NCBI GenBank assembly: GCA_029941315.1
Contig: JAPYQE010000041.1
Span: 1-33,700, forward strand
Direction of reading: 5' to 3'
DNA from: GCA-2724215 sp015660315
GTDB taxonomy: Bacteria > Latescibacterota > UBA2968 > UBA8231
Length of the DNA: 33,700 nt
The position numbers and the translations under genes are program-made. Of the stretch, positions 1 to 7,089 are shown one piece after another. Within the stretch, counting starts at the first letter, position 1, and the number at the start of each line of letters is the position of its first letter. Under the pieces are notes generated by a model. That model saw only the letters and a program-made list of their open reading frames with translations. It had not been told where the DNA came from and searched no databases.

Positions 1-564
<564 letters not shown>

Positions 565-632
565 GAAAATTTGATGTACTGATTTTTTTAATCCAAGTTC
601 TTCAACTTTGGACCCTCATGCACGTTATTCGA

Positions 633-645
633 TTTTCAAAGATCA
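633..645 (-). promoter_or_regulatory. boxA-like rRNA antitermination site
   Basis: The minus strand reads TGATCTTTGAAAA, close to the TGTTCTTTGAAAA type of boxA seen in many rRNA leaders, where NusB/NusE load the antitermination complex. It lies between the proximal promoter and the 16S 5' end, the expected place. Confidence 0.55.
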
Positions 646-677
646 AAATAGCTCAAAATCGTAGAGCGTATCCTTCA

Positions 678-706
678 AAGATAGAGTTAAACTCTGTCCC
701 TGTCAA
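678..706 (-). promoter_or_regulatory. rrn proximal promoter (P2-like)
   Basis: On the minus strand a perfect -35 hexamer TTGACA (706-701) is followed by a 17-bp spacer and a -10 TATCTT (683-678). It sits about 115 bp upstream of the 16S 5' end and points into the rRNA gene. Optimal spacing and a consensus -35 make this the best promoter in the window. Confidence 0.8.
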
Positions 707-777
707 GAGTAATGAACTAAGATCTTATGGTTTATTTTCGAAGCCATTCGATCATAAGTCATCCTCAAGAGCCCTAA

Positions 778-805
778 AAGATAGGTCATCTCTTTCATTT
801 GGCAA
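778..805 (-). promoter_or_regulatory. rrn distal promoter (P1-like)
   Basis: On the minus strand TTGCCA (805-800), a 16-bp spacer and TATCTT (783-778) form a second promoter candidate, exactly 100 bp upstream of the proximal one and with the same -10 hexamer. Tandem promoters are the norm for bacterial rRNA operons. Confidence 0.6.
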
Positions 806-831
806 GCCCTACGCAAATTTTTTTTGCGTTA

Positions 832-1569
832 TCATTCAAAGTCCTTGGCTAAGACCCGCCCGAGCACCTCGGTAGCGCGTAACCGCACTCCTGTATCCTT
901 GTCTTCCAGCGCTTGTTTGAGCACGGTTATTGCCTGAGCTAATTGCAAAAAGCCCAACGCTTCTACCGCGCGTATCCGCACCGCTGACTCCTTATCTTCT
1001 AAGACTTTGGCTAGGGCATCGACAGCACGCCGGTCTTTAACGCCGACTTTCCCTAAATAAGAAGCGGCTGCAGCTCGCACGGCCGAGCTTTTGTCGTCTA
1101 CTGCAACCTTGGCTAAGACCGGCACCCCGCGACGGTGACCGATAACCTTTAACATCAACGCCGCATGCAGGCGTACACTGACCTCTTTGTCGCCAAAGGC
1201 CTTCTGAATAATGGGTATACTATTGACCGTCCCCGCGTCCTTAAGCGCCTCAACCGTACGGATACGCACCTCAGGGCTCTTGTCTTTAAGCGCCTCAGAT
1301 AAAACTGCCATAGACAGCCGTCCGCCAATGAAACCGAGGGCCTCGACTACGGCGATCCGCACGGTAGCGTTTTTGTCCGCTAACCCCTGGCGCAAAATAA
1401 TGACCCCCTGGCGCCCACCAACCCGCCCCAATCCCTCGGCGGCCTTCATCCGGACTTCCGGTGCCTTGTCTTGTAGCATGGTCCGCAAAGCAAAGACACC
1501 CGGTCCCTGAGCAGTGGTCGCAATGGGTAACACAAGGAATAAGAGTAGAGTCCAACGCAGCGCGTTCAT
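832..1569 (-). CDS. Secreted HEAT-repeat protein
   Basis: A 245-residue protein with an N-terminal signal peptide (about residues 1-20, hydrophobic core LLLFLVLP). It is followed almost to the end by about seven roughly 31-residue PBS-lyase-type HEAT repeats, with recurring 'DK...VR..A.EALG..G' units. Such repeats build an alpha-solenoid used for protein-protein binding. No catalytic residues are visible, so the role is probably scaffolding in the periplasm or at the surface. The ATG at 1569 is preferred over an in-frame upstream start at 1638 because it begins the signal peptide and lies one base after the rhamnose isomerase stop, which suggests translational coupling. It is the last gene before the rRNA leader, and no clear terminator follows it. 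Confidence 0.85.
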   Translation of the reverse strand: MNALRWTLLLFLVLPIATTAQGPGVFALRTMLQDKAPEVRMKAAEGLGRVGGRQGVIILRQGLADKNATVRIAVVEALGFIGGRLSMAVLSEALKDKSPEVRIRTVEALKDAGTVNSIPIIQKAFGDKEVSVRLHAALMLKVIGHRRGVPVLAKVAVDDKSSAVRAAAASYLGKVGVKDRRAVDALAKVLEDKESAVRIRAVEALGFLQLAQAITVLKQALEDKDTGVRLRATEVLGRVLAKDFE

Positions 1570-1570
1570 G

Positions 1571-2806
1571 TCAGCCCCAACTAGCGGCACCCTCCAAATC
1601 ACCCTGTCGATCTTCGGCAATACGTTTGAAATAGCCACTTTGGCGATAAGCGCCTAAAGGATCGGTTTCTGCGCCCAACTCTTCGCGGACTACCGCCAAT
1701 AAAGGTCGTACATCCACATCATAGGCATTGCGCAAAATCTCCTCGCCTGCCACCGTATCGTCCTCTGCCTGGGCTGCAGCCAGTGCTGCGCGATCAACCA
1801 ACAGGGCACGCGCATAGGCGGTCTGAATATTGAGTAGCGACTGGATCATCGCCTCAACTTTGGGCTTAATTATATGGCTCTGATCAATCATATAGGCGAT
1901 ATTGGCCGCCGTTCCACGGCGTTCAGCATTGAGAATCTCGTGGTAAATTAGGAAAACTTCGTAAAGATTGACCGATCCAGTCGTCACATCGTCGTCTGCA
2001 TATTTGCAATTGTTAAAATGAAAACCGCCCAATCGTTCTTCATCGAGCAGCAGAGCGACGAGATGCTCTATATTAGTGCAAAGCGGATGATGGCCTAGAT
2101 CTACAAGAACTTCGGCCTTAGGCCCTGCTTTGAGGGCAAAATTCAACGCCATACCCCAATCGGCGATGTCGGTATGATAAAACGCCGGTTCGAAGAATTT
2201 GTATTCGATCAGCATACGCGAGTCATCGGGCAATGCCGCATGGGTTTTCCCCAGACATTCTTCAAAACGTCGTTTGCGCTCGATAATATCGTCTTGGCCC
2301 GGATAATTCGTGCCATCGGCGAACCACAGGCTAAGCACCTTGGAGTTCGTCCGCTGCATGATATCTACGCATTCGTACATATGGTCCAGCGCCTTTTGCC
2401 GCACATTCGGGTCCCGATGGCCAAAACTGCCTAGTTTATAATCGTATTCCTGGAATACATTGGGGTTAATCGCCCCGATATGCACGCCCAATTCGGCGGC
2501 TTCCTGCTGTAAGGCATCATAGTCGTCGACTTTGTCCCAGGGAATGTGCAAGGCGACACCGGGACAGACGCCGGTCATTTTGTGGACTTGTGCCGCATCG
2601 GAGAGCCGCTCGTGCACATCGCGCGCGGCACCGGGTTGCTTGAACACGCCAAAACGCGTTCCCGAATTTCCATACCCCCAAGAAGGCGTTTCAATTTCCT
2701 GCGCTTTGAGTTTATTCTTAACTTCTTCCACATCGATCCCCTGATCCGAGAGGACCTCGGCCAATACGGAAAATTGGTCTTTTGCATTAAACTGCGGAAT
2801 TCCCAT
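1571..2806 (-). CDS. rhaI: L-rhamnose isomerase, RhaI (Pseudomonas stutzeri) type
   Basis: A 411-residue TIM-barrel sugar isomerase resembling the P. stutzeri-type L-rhamnose isomerase, which interconverts L-rhamnose and L-rhamnulose and accepts other aldoses and ketoses. Visible conserved blocks are GTRF near 49-52, HIPWD at 87-91, E201 in 'EYKFFEP', DLGHH at 236-240, HFNN with H263, the DDD triplet at 271-273, and DQSH from D308. These correspond to the family's metal and catalytic ligands. The ATG at 2806 is chosen because it has AGGAG 7 nt upstream; an open frame extends to 2848 without support. No rhamnulokinase or aldolase is adjacent. It sits 60 bp after the glycosyltransferase gene and directly before the HEAT protein. 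The true substrate could be another sugar. Confidence 0.88.
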   Translation of the reverse strand: MGIPQFNAKDQFSVLAEVLSDQGIDVEEVKNKLKAQEIETPSWGYGNSGTRFGVFKQPGAARDVHERLSDAAQVHKMTGVCPGVALHIPWDKVDDYDALQQEAAELGVHIGAINPNVFQEYDYKLGSFGHRDPNVRQKALDHMYECVDIMQRTNSKVLSLWFADGTNYPGQDDIIERKRRFEECLGKTHAALPDDSRMLIEYKFFEPAFYHTDIADWGMALNFALKAGPKAEVLVDLGHHPLCTNIEHLVALLLDEERLGGFHFNNCKYADDDVTTGSVNLYEVFLIYHEILNAERRGTAANIAYMIDQSHIIKPKVEAMIQSLLNIQTAYARALLVDRAALAAAQAEDDTVAGEEILRNAYDVDVRPLLAVVREELGAETDPLGAYRQSGYFKRIAEDRQGDLEGAASWG

Positions 2807-2866
2807 CCTGTAGCTCCTTTGTTTTTCGCTAAATTTCCATCCTGTCAAGTATAGTAAATAGCTAAA

Positions 2867-4558
2867 TCATAAATGCAACTCACGCATCCGGTAAATGGCA
2901 ATCCTCGGCCCCGGCCTTTCGATACTCGCCAATCCGGATACGGGCAAATAGAAAGCATCGATCGGATCGTACAAACGCCGACTTTGCGCATCGAGCAATG
3001 GGTCAAAAAGAACCTGCCGTTCCGCAACCTGTTCCAATGCAGCAATAAACGACGAATCAAGGCGAGAATACAACAGATCTGGTGATTCATGCACCACTAT
3101 CCAGGTGACGTGCTCACGCAAAAGTCGCTCTACACCATATATCGTCCATATCCAGGGGAAACTCGAGGGATTGGCTGCTCGCAACTCGATCAGTTCGTAA
3201 CCGGGACCGGGCAGGGCCTCGCCCATCGCCAAGAGGCGCTGCTGCCGGCGCGCCGCAAAACCCGCATTCCGTAAACCCGCTAGCCGCATCTCTAAGGCCG
3301 GGCGGTCAAGGCGCAGTTGTGGATAGCCGTAGTCAGACGCGCAGCAAAGCCCAACCCGGCTTCCTTCCGGGACCTGCTGCTCAATCCAACGCGCAGCCAA
3401 TACACGGGTATCGGTTTGCGCCAGCAATATACTATGATGCCAAGAAGACCAAACGGTTGGCGCGACCACCAAGAGCGCAAGTACCACAACACCCCATGCC
3501 GAACGCCCTAAGGCAACGACCACCCCACCGGCCGCGAGACAGAGTAAAGGCAACAAAGGCAGCATATACCGCATAAATACGGCTTTGCCACTACCTGCCA
3601 CCGCAAAATAAACAATAACACCGAGCAATAGCGGCCATTCTGCACCACGCGGCCGCCAAATCCAGCGGCCGATACCTGCTAAAGCCGCGACAAAGAGCGG
3701 CCATCCCAATCCCAGAGGCAATGTAAAACCAAGATGATACCACCACCCCCGGCCTAGATCGGCCTCATGCCCTCGCGCGAAATGCAACCGTTCATAGGAC
3801 AAATCGCGCCAAAAAGTCGCAAAATCCAATAATACGTATGGTGATCCTGCAATAAAAGCCGCGGCCATAACGCCTACCACCCAACACAATCGCCCGCCAT
3901 TCGCCCGCAAAGAGTCCTTTTCCTGGTAAGCAACGATCAGCACAACCCCTGCAAAGAGCCCTAAATTGTATTTGGTCGAGGCGGACAAGCCCAAAAAAAT
4001 CGCGCACACGATCAGGTCCCGTACCGCTCTCCCTTCCAGATAACGCAGAGAAAACAATATAGACACCAATAAATAGAAGGTTGCCGGTATGTCGACCGTG
4101 AGGAAATGAGAATCGCGCACATGAAGAAAGCAGCAGGAAAGAAAAAGTGCGCTGGCCAATCCCACCCAAACCCCACCGAGACGAGTACCAATACTATAGA
4201 GGACCCCAACCGAGGCAATCCCCATCAAAGCGCCCAATCCCCTCCCGATGAGGTAGAATACCGAAGGGTCTGTTAGGAATTGTGCTTCGAAAATAGCGAT
4301 ACTCTCGAAGACCCCCCCCATAAACCCAGCGATATAATAGGCCCCATAGACTGCGGCCAATAGATAGAAATGCAACGAGGGGTAGTTGAAAAAGTGCGGA
4401 TTGGGATCGCCGGCGCCTATTGCCAAGGCTCGATGTACCAAGGTGGATTCATCTGGACGGCAATAGATATTGGGCAAGCCGAAAGCCAAGCCCCAGACGC
4501 GCAGCACCAATCCTACCGACAAAATAGCGGCGAGTAGCCAAGCCGCCCGACCGCCCAT
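2867..4558 (-). CDS. Integral-membrane glycosyltransferase, GT39/ArnT-like (GT-C fold)
   Basis: A 563-residue polytopic protein with roughly 10-12 hydrophobic segments over the first 370 residues and a soluble C-terminal domain of about 190 residues. The 'RPDES' acidic motif in the first extracytoplasmic loop (about residue 34) and the later 'FNYPSLHFYL' are typical of dolichyl-/polyprenyl-phosphate-sugar-dependent GT-C enzymes (PMT_2 family), which transfer a sugar from a lipid carrier on the outer face of the inner membrane. The acceptor cannot be told from sequence. The start is 4 nt after the oxidoreductase stop, indicating one transcript. The linked oxidoreductase and sugar isomerase suggest a glycan-related function, but that is inference. 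Confidence 0.82.
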   Translation of the reverse strand: MGGRAAWLLAAILSVGLVLRVWGLAFGLPNIYCRPDESTLVHRALAIGAGDPNPHFFNYPSLHFYLLAAVYGAYYIAGFMGGVFESIAIFEAQFLTDPSVFYLIGRGLGALMGIASVGVLYSIGTRLGGVWVGLASALFLSCCFLHVRDSHFLTVDIPATFYLLVSILFSLRYLEGRAVRDLIVCAIFLGLSASTKYNLGLFAGVVLIVAYQEKDSLRANGGRLCWVVGVMAAAFIAGSPYVLLDFATFWRDLSYERLHFARGHEADLGRGWWYHLGFTLPLGLGWPLFVAALAGIGRWIWRPRGAEWPLLLGVIVYFAVAGSGKAVFMRYMLPLLPLLCLAAGGVVVALGRSAWGVVVLALLVVAPTVWSSWHHSILLAQTDTRVLAARWIEQQVPEGSRVGLCCASDYGYPQLRLDRPALEMRLAGLRNAGFAARRQQRLLAMGEALPGPGYELIELRAANPSSFPWIWTIYGVERLLREHVTWIVVHESPDLLYSRLDSSFIAALEQVAERQVLFDPLLDAQSRRLYDPIDAFYLPVSGLASIERPGPRIAIYRMRELHL

Positions 4559-4562
4559 AAGT

Positions 4563-5522
4563 TCAGACGCTCTGCAGAATCTGCAGTTGCAGCTCTAGGT
4601 TGCGCAGGCCTATTTCACCGGGCACGATCGAAAGCAAGTCCGGCTGTTGCACGGCCTCGACAAATTGCGCAATGAGCAATGACATGAAATCTTCGCCCAC
4701 CAGCTCTATATCTTCGGTGCTGAGCACGGAGCAATAAACCCCGTCGACAGCCCGCCCAGTGCAATCGACAAGGAAGTCATTCAGGCCAAAACGCCGCACA
4801 GGCTGCCCTTCTATCAAATCGCGAACAACGATTTCACAAGGACACGTTCCCCATGGGCCGACAAAATCAAAACGGGTCCGGGTCTCTGCATCCCCTAAAT
4901 CCACCTGCAACGATGCCGGTTCGATAGTGCCTGCGGGCATCCAGGCCAGTAATAGGCTCAAAGGATGAGGCCCCATATCGATCCATATCTCCTCAGCCGT
5001 GCGACGGCGGCCGCGAGCTACGGTCTCCATCTCCGCGTAAAAAGACTCTATATTGCCCAGAGGGCCGCAGGCGGCTTCATAGAGTTGCAAATAGTGCGGC
5101 AGCGAAGCAGCATATTGCGTGCACACACCCAAACGACGGTCGGCCACCCGACTAAGATCGACTAGAGCCTGGCCCTGAGTCCGCGTTTGCGACGCACCCT
5201 CTGAATGCCAAACCATAGGTTTCTCGCAAAGAACGTGGCAACCCAGCTCGAAAGCGCGCTGAACACAGTCAAAATGCGCTTCATTTGGCAGGCAAACATC
5301 GAGCAAATCGGGCGTTTCTTCGGCAAGCATTTGATCTAAGTCCCAATAGCCGCGCCCCGAAAAGGGGAAAAGGTCCTTCAGCGCCTTCGACGTAGCGGCG
5401 ACACTTGCCTCATTGCTGCCGCAAAAACCAACAACCTGGGCACCGGCTTGATGAAACCACTTGGCATGGTGCTTGCCAATGCCGCTGGCTCCAGCGATGG
5501 CAACGCGCAGCACCTCTTCCAT
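4563..5522 (-). CDS. Gfo/Idh/MocA-family NAD(P)-dependent oxidoreductase
   Basis: A 319-residue protein. The N-terminal Rossmann fold begins with 'VAIAGASGIGKHHAKWF' (glycine motif about 10-15). The family's conserved 'CEKPM' (E100-K101-P102) follows, with a C-terminal alpha/beta substrate domain containing 'WIDMGPHPLSLLLAWM'. Members oxidise or reduce sugar hydroxyls, inositols or related compounds with NAD(P); the substrate here is unknown. The ATG at 5522 is supported by a GGAGAG Shine-Dalgarno about 7 nt upstream; the in-frame start at 5573 would begin inside the terminator hairpin. It heads a co-directional set with the membrane glycosyltransferase (4 nt gap), rhaI and the HEAT protein. 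A strong terminator-like hairpin sits immediately before its ribosome-binding site. Confidence 0.88.
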   Translation of the reverse strand: MEEVLRVAIAGASGIGKHHAKWFHQAGAQVVGFCGSNEASVAATSKALKDLFPFSGRGYWDLDQMLAEETPDLLDVCLPNEAHFDCVQRAFELGCHVLCEKPMVWHSEGASQTRTQGQALVDLSRVADRRLGVCTQYAASLPHYLQLYEAACGPLGNIESFYAEMETVARGRRRTAEEIWIDMGPHPLSLLLAWMPAGTIEPASLQVDLGDAETRTRFDFVGPWGTCPCEIVVRDLIEGQPVRRFGLNDFLVDCTGRAVDGVYCSVLSTEDIELVGEDFMSLLIAQFVEAVQQPDLLSIVPGEIGLRNLELQLQILQSV

Positions 5523-5534
5523 TTTTCTCTCCAA

Positions 5535-5568
5535 TAAAAAAAGAGCTGACAGCCCGGCTGTCAGCCCT
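5535..5568 (-). terminator. Rho-independent terminator just upstream of the oxidoreductase gene
   Basis: A 10-bp stem (CTGACAGCC/GGCTGTCAG plus one further G-C pair, centred at 5555) is followed on the minus strand by seven U residues (5542-5536). It closes the transcript of the small basic protein and/or pyrB. The U-tract ends only about 14 nt before the oxidoreductase start codon, so it may also act as an attenuator for that gene. Confidence 0.85.
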
Positions 5569-5611
5569 CCCAAGGCCCATTGCCTTATCGTGCGATTGTT
5601 CTTTTAATGTC

Positions 5612-5728
5612 CTACTTCTTCCGCGGCGCCAGCTTAGCTTCTCTAATTTGTTCCTTCAAGCGTTCCTTGCGCCGTTTGCGGCGGCTTCTCAATTCCTTCT
5701 CCCTCATTCTGCCCTTGCTCGAACCCAT
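5612..5728 (-). CDS. Small Lys/Arg-rich basic protein
   Basis: A 38-residue frame beginning MGSSKGRMREKELRSRR and ending KLAPRKK. About half the residues are Lys or Arg, in a pattern suggesting one amphipathic helix. It is preceded by AAGGGAT about 6 nt from the ATG and followed by a strong terminator, so it behaves like a real gene. The open frame extends upstream to 5842, but the ATG at 5728 has the ribosome-binding site. Small basic proteins of this shape are known in several candidate phyla and in Planctomycetes without assigned function; binding to RNA, DNA or the ribosome is a guess from composition. It lies between pyrB and the terminator. Confidence 0.6.
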   Translation of the reverse strand: MGSSKGRMREKELRSRRKRRKERLKEQIREAKLAPRKK

Positions 5729-5804
5729 TGCTATATCCCTTCGATTGCCTTTGCGAAGATTGCTAAACGTATGTCTAGCAATATATCTTACGGCCCATTT
5801 GGCG

Positions 5805-6728
5805 TCAAGCGAGTAACATCCGCAAGATCGCCATCCGCACATAGAGCCCGTTGTGGGCCTGGCGGAAATAGGCCGCGCGCGGATCCGCGTCTATGGCGGG
5901 ATCAATCTCGTCGACACGTGGCAACGGATGCATCACGACCGCGTGATCCTGCATACAATCCATCACCGACTGATCGATGATATATTTACCGCGCGCCTGC
6001 TCGTATTCCTCAGTGCGGTCGCCAAAGCGCTCCTTTTGAATTCGCGTTTGGTAGATAACGTCGACTTCCCGGGCCACCTCGTGCAAATCCTCGACCTCTT
6101 CAAAATCGACGCCGTGCCGCTGCAAGTACTCTTTAATATCGTCTTTCATCCGCACTACTTCCGGAGCGACAAAATAGATCTTAACACTCTCGTATTTGGC
6201 GAGCAGATAACAGAGCGAGCGCACCGTCCGCCCATTCGCCAAGTCACCGACCAATGCCACTGAAATTTCTTCCAACCGGCCGATTTCCCGTTGAATCGTA
6301 TACAGATCCAGCAATGACTGGGTCGGATGCTGCCCGGCGCCGTCACCAGCGTTGATAACGGGAATATTGGTGACGGCGGCCGCACGATTAGACGCTCCGC
6401 TCTCAAAGTGGCGCAATACGATCACATCGGTATAACCGGCGACCACGCGGATCGTGTCTTCGAGTGTCTCCCCCTTCGCCGCCGAGGAAAACTCCTGGGC
6501 ACTCTCCGTCGTAAGCACCGTGCCGCCCAAGCGGGTCATCGCCGATTCGAAAGACAGGCGAGTACGCGTGCTGGGTTCGTAAAATAGCGTCGCCATAACC
6601 CGGCGACTGAGAATATTGGAACCATAGTGCTGTACGACCTGCTCCATTTCTCGAGCGGTCGAAAAAATGGCATCCATCAAGTCAATATCAAATTGTTGGG
6701 CTTCTAAAACGTGAGGCAAGCGACCCAT
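5805..6728 (-). CDS. pyrB: Aspartate carbamoyltransferase catalytic subunit
   Basis: A 307-residue enzyme of normal length that joins carbamoyl phosphate to L-aspartate in the first committed step of pyrimidine synthesis. The carbamoyl-phosphate site 'STRTR' is at about 53-57, 'HPTQ' at 134-137 and 'HPLPR' at 267-271; the 'HPLPRVDEI' block separates it from ornithine carbamoyltransferase. Two adjacent ATGs (6731 and 6728) follow GAGGAG. The second gives the better 6-nt spacing, so it is chosen, with little certainty. No pyrI regulatory-subunit gene follows; the next gene is the small basic protein. A hairpin plus U8 lies about 20 nt ahead of the start, suggesting attenuation control. Confidence 0.97.
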   Translation of the reverse strand: MGRLPHVLEAQQFDIDLMDAIFSTAREMEQVVQHYGSNILSRRVMATLFYEPSTRTRLSFESAMTRLGGTVLTTESAQEFSSAAKGETLEDTIRVVAGYTDVIVLRHFESGASNRAAAVTNIPVINAGDGAGQHPTQSLLDLYTIQREIGRLEEISVALVGDLANGRTVRSLCYLLAKYESVKIYFVAPEVVRMKDDIKEYLQRHGVDFEEVEDLHEVAREVDVIYQTRIQKERFGDRTEEYEQARGKYIIDQSVMDCMQDHAVVMHPLPRVDEIDPAIDADPRAAYFRQAHNGLYVRMAILRMLLA

Positions 6729-6749
6729 CATATTCTCCTCAATAAGTAC

Positions 6750-6775
6750 AAAAAAAAGCCCCTAAACGGGTTGGC
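6750..6775 (-). terminator. Possible attenuator in the pyrB leader
   Basis: On the minus strand a short bulged stem (GCC..CC / GG..GGC, 6775-6758) is followed by eight U residues (6757-6750), about 20 nt before the pyrB start. No minus-strand gene is seen upstream to terminate, since the neighbour at 7090 diverges. It is therefore more likely a leader attenuator than a gene-end terminator. The stem is weak (about 5 pairs with a 2-nt bulge), which lowers confidence. Confidence 0.5.
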
Positions 6776-6952
6776 AAGCAACAAGGCAAGTAGGTTAATA
6801 TAGAATACGGCGTGATATTGATCTGCAACAAAGAAACACCTCATTTTCAACGATGGTCAAGAAAAAATAGCTTCAATTGACTCCCATCACAACTATCGCC
6901 CATCATTATTTGTTTTTTATATATACAAAAACACCAATATCTTATATTTTGT

Positions 6953-7028
6953 AAGAGGTCTGCAGTGAACAAACTCATATATTTAAGCACCATATCATCT
7001 CTTGTAGAAGAGATCGACAGTGAACAAA
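6953..7028. repeat. Imperfect 21-bp direct repeat upstream of surface-protein gene
   Basis: Copies at 6953-6973 and 7008-7028 share AAGAG.TC..CAGTGAACAAA, with an identical 11-bp core CAGTGAACAAA and three mismatches overall. The start-to-start spacing is 55 bp. The second copy ends about 60 bp before the ATG at 7090. Spaced repeats in a promoter region are candidate regulator-binding sites. Confidence 0.65.
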
Positions 7029-7089
7029 TAGCTAATAAATATACTCAATATTAACATAAGTCATTATAAAACAAATAGAAAGGGGTATC

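Larger units (their letters stand above)
565..831 (-). promoter_or_regulatory. rRNA operon upstream leader/promoter region
   Basis: About 270 bp separate the HEAT-repeat gene stop (832) from the 16S 5' end. No coding sequence is supported here. The stretch holds two sigma70-type promoter candidates, a boxA-like antitermination site, and a small inverted repeat at 811-829 (arms ACGCAAA/TTTGCGT around a T-rich loop on the plus strand). Short open frames crossing it on the plus strand are chance. Confidence 0.75.
6732..7089. promoter_or_regulatory. AT-rich divergent intergenic region (pyrB / surface protein)
   Basis: About 360 bp separate the divergent pyrB and surface-protein genes. It is much more AT-rich than the flanking coding DNA. 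It contains the pyrB leader hairpin, a 21-bp imperfect direct repeat spaced 55 bp apart, and several poly-T/poly-A tracts. Promoters for both genes should be here, but I could not choose one with confidence. No gene is visible inside it. Confidence 0.7.

Noticed and set aside
618..875. 85-codon plus-strand frame in the rRNA leader
   Set aside because: It covers the rRNA promoters and boxA on the opposite strand and has no domain or ribosome-binding site.
5405..5980. 191-codon plus-strand open frame across the oxidoreductase start and pyrB end
   Set aside because: It runs through the terminator hairpin and antisense to two real genes; the translation has no recognisable domain.
6785..6895. 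Possible short leader peptide ahead of pyrB
   Set aside because: An 18-codon minus-strand frame with a U-rich stretch exists but has no Shine-Dalgarno and ends too far from the hairpin to match the known pyrBI leader mechanism.
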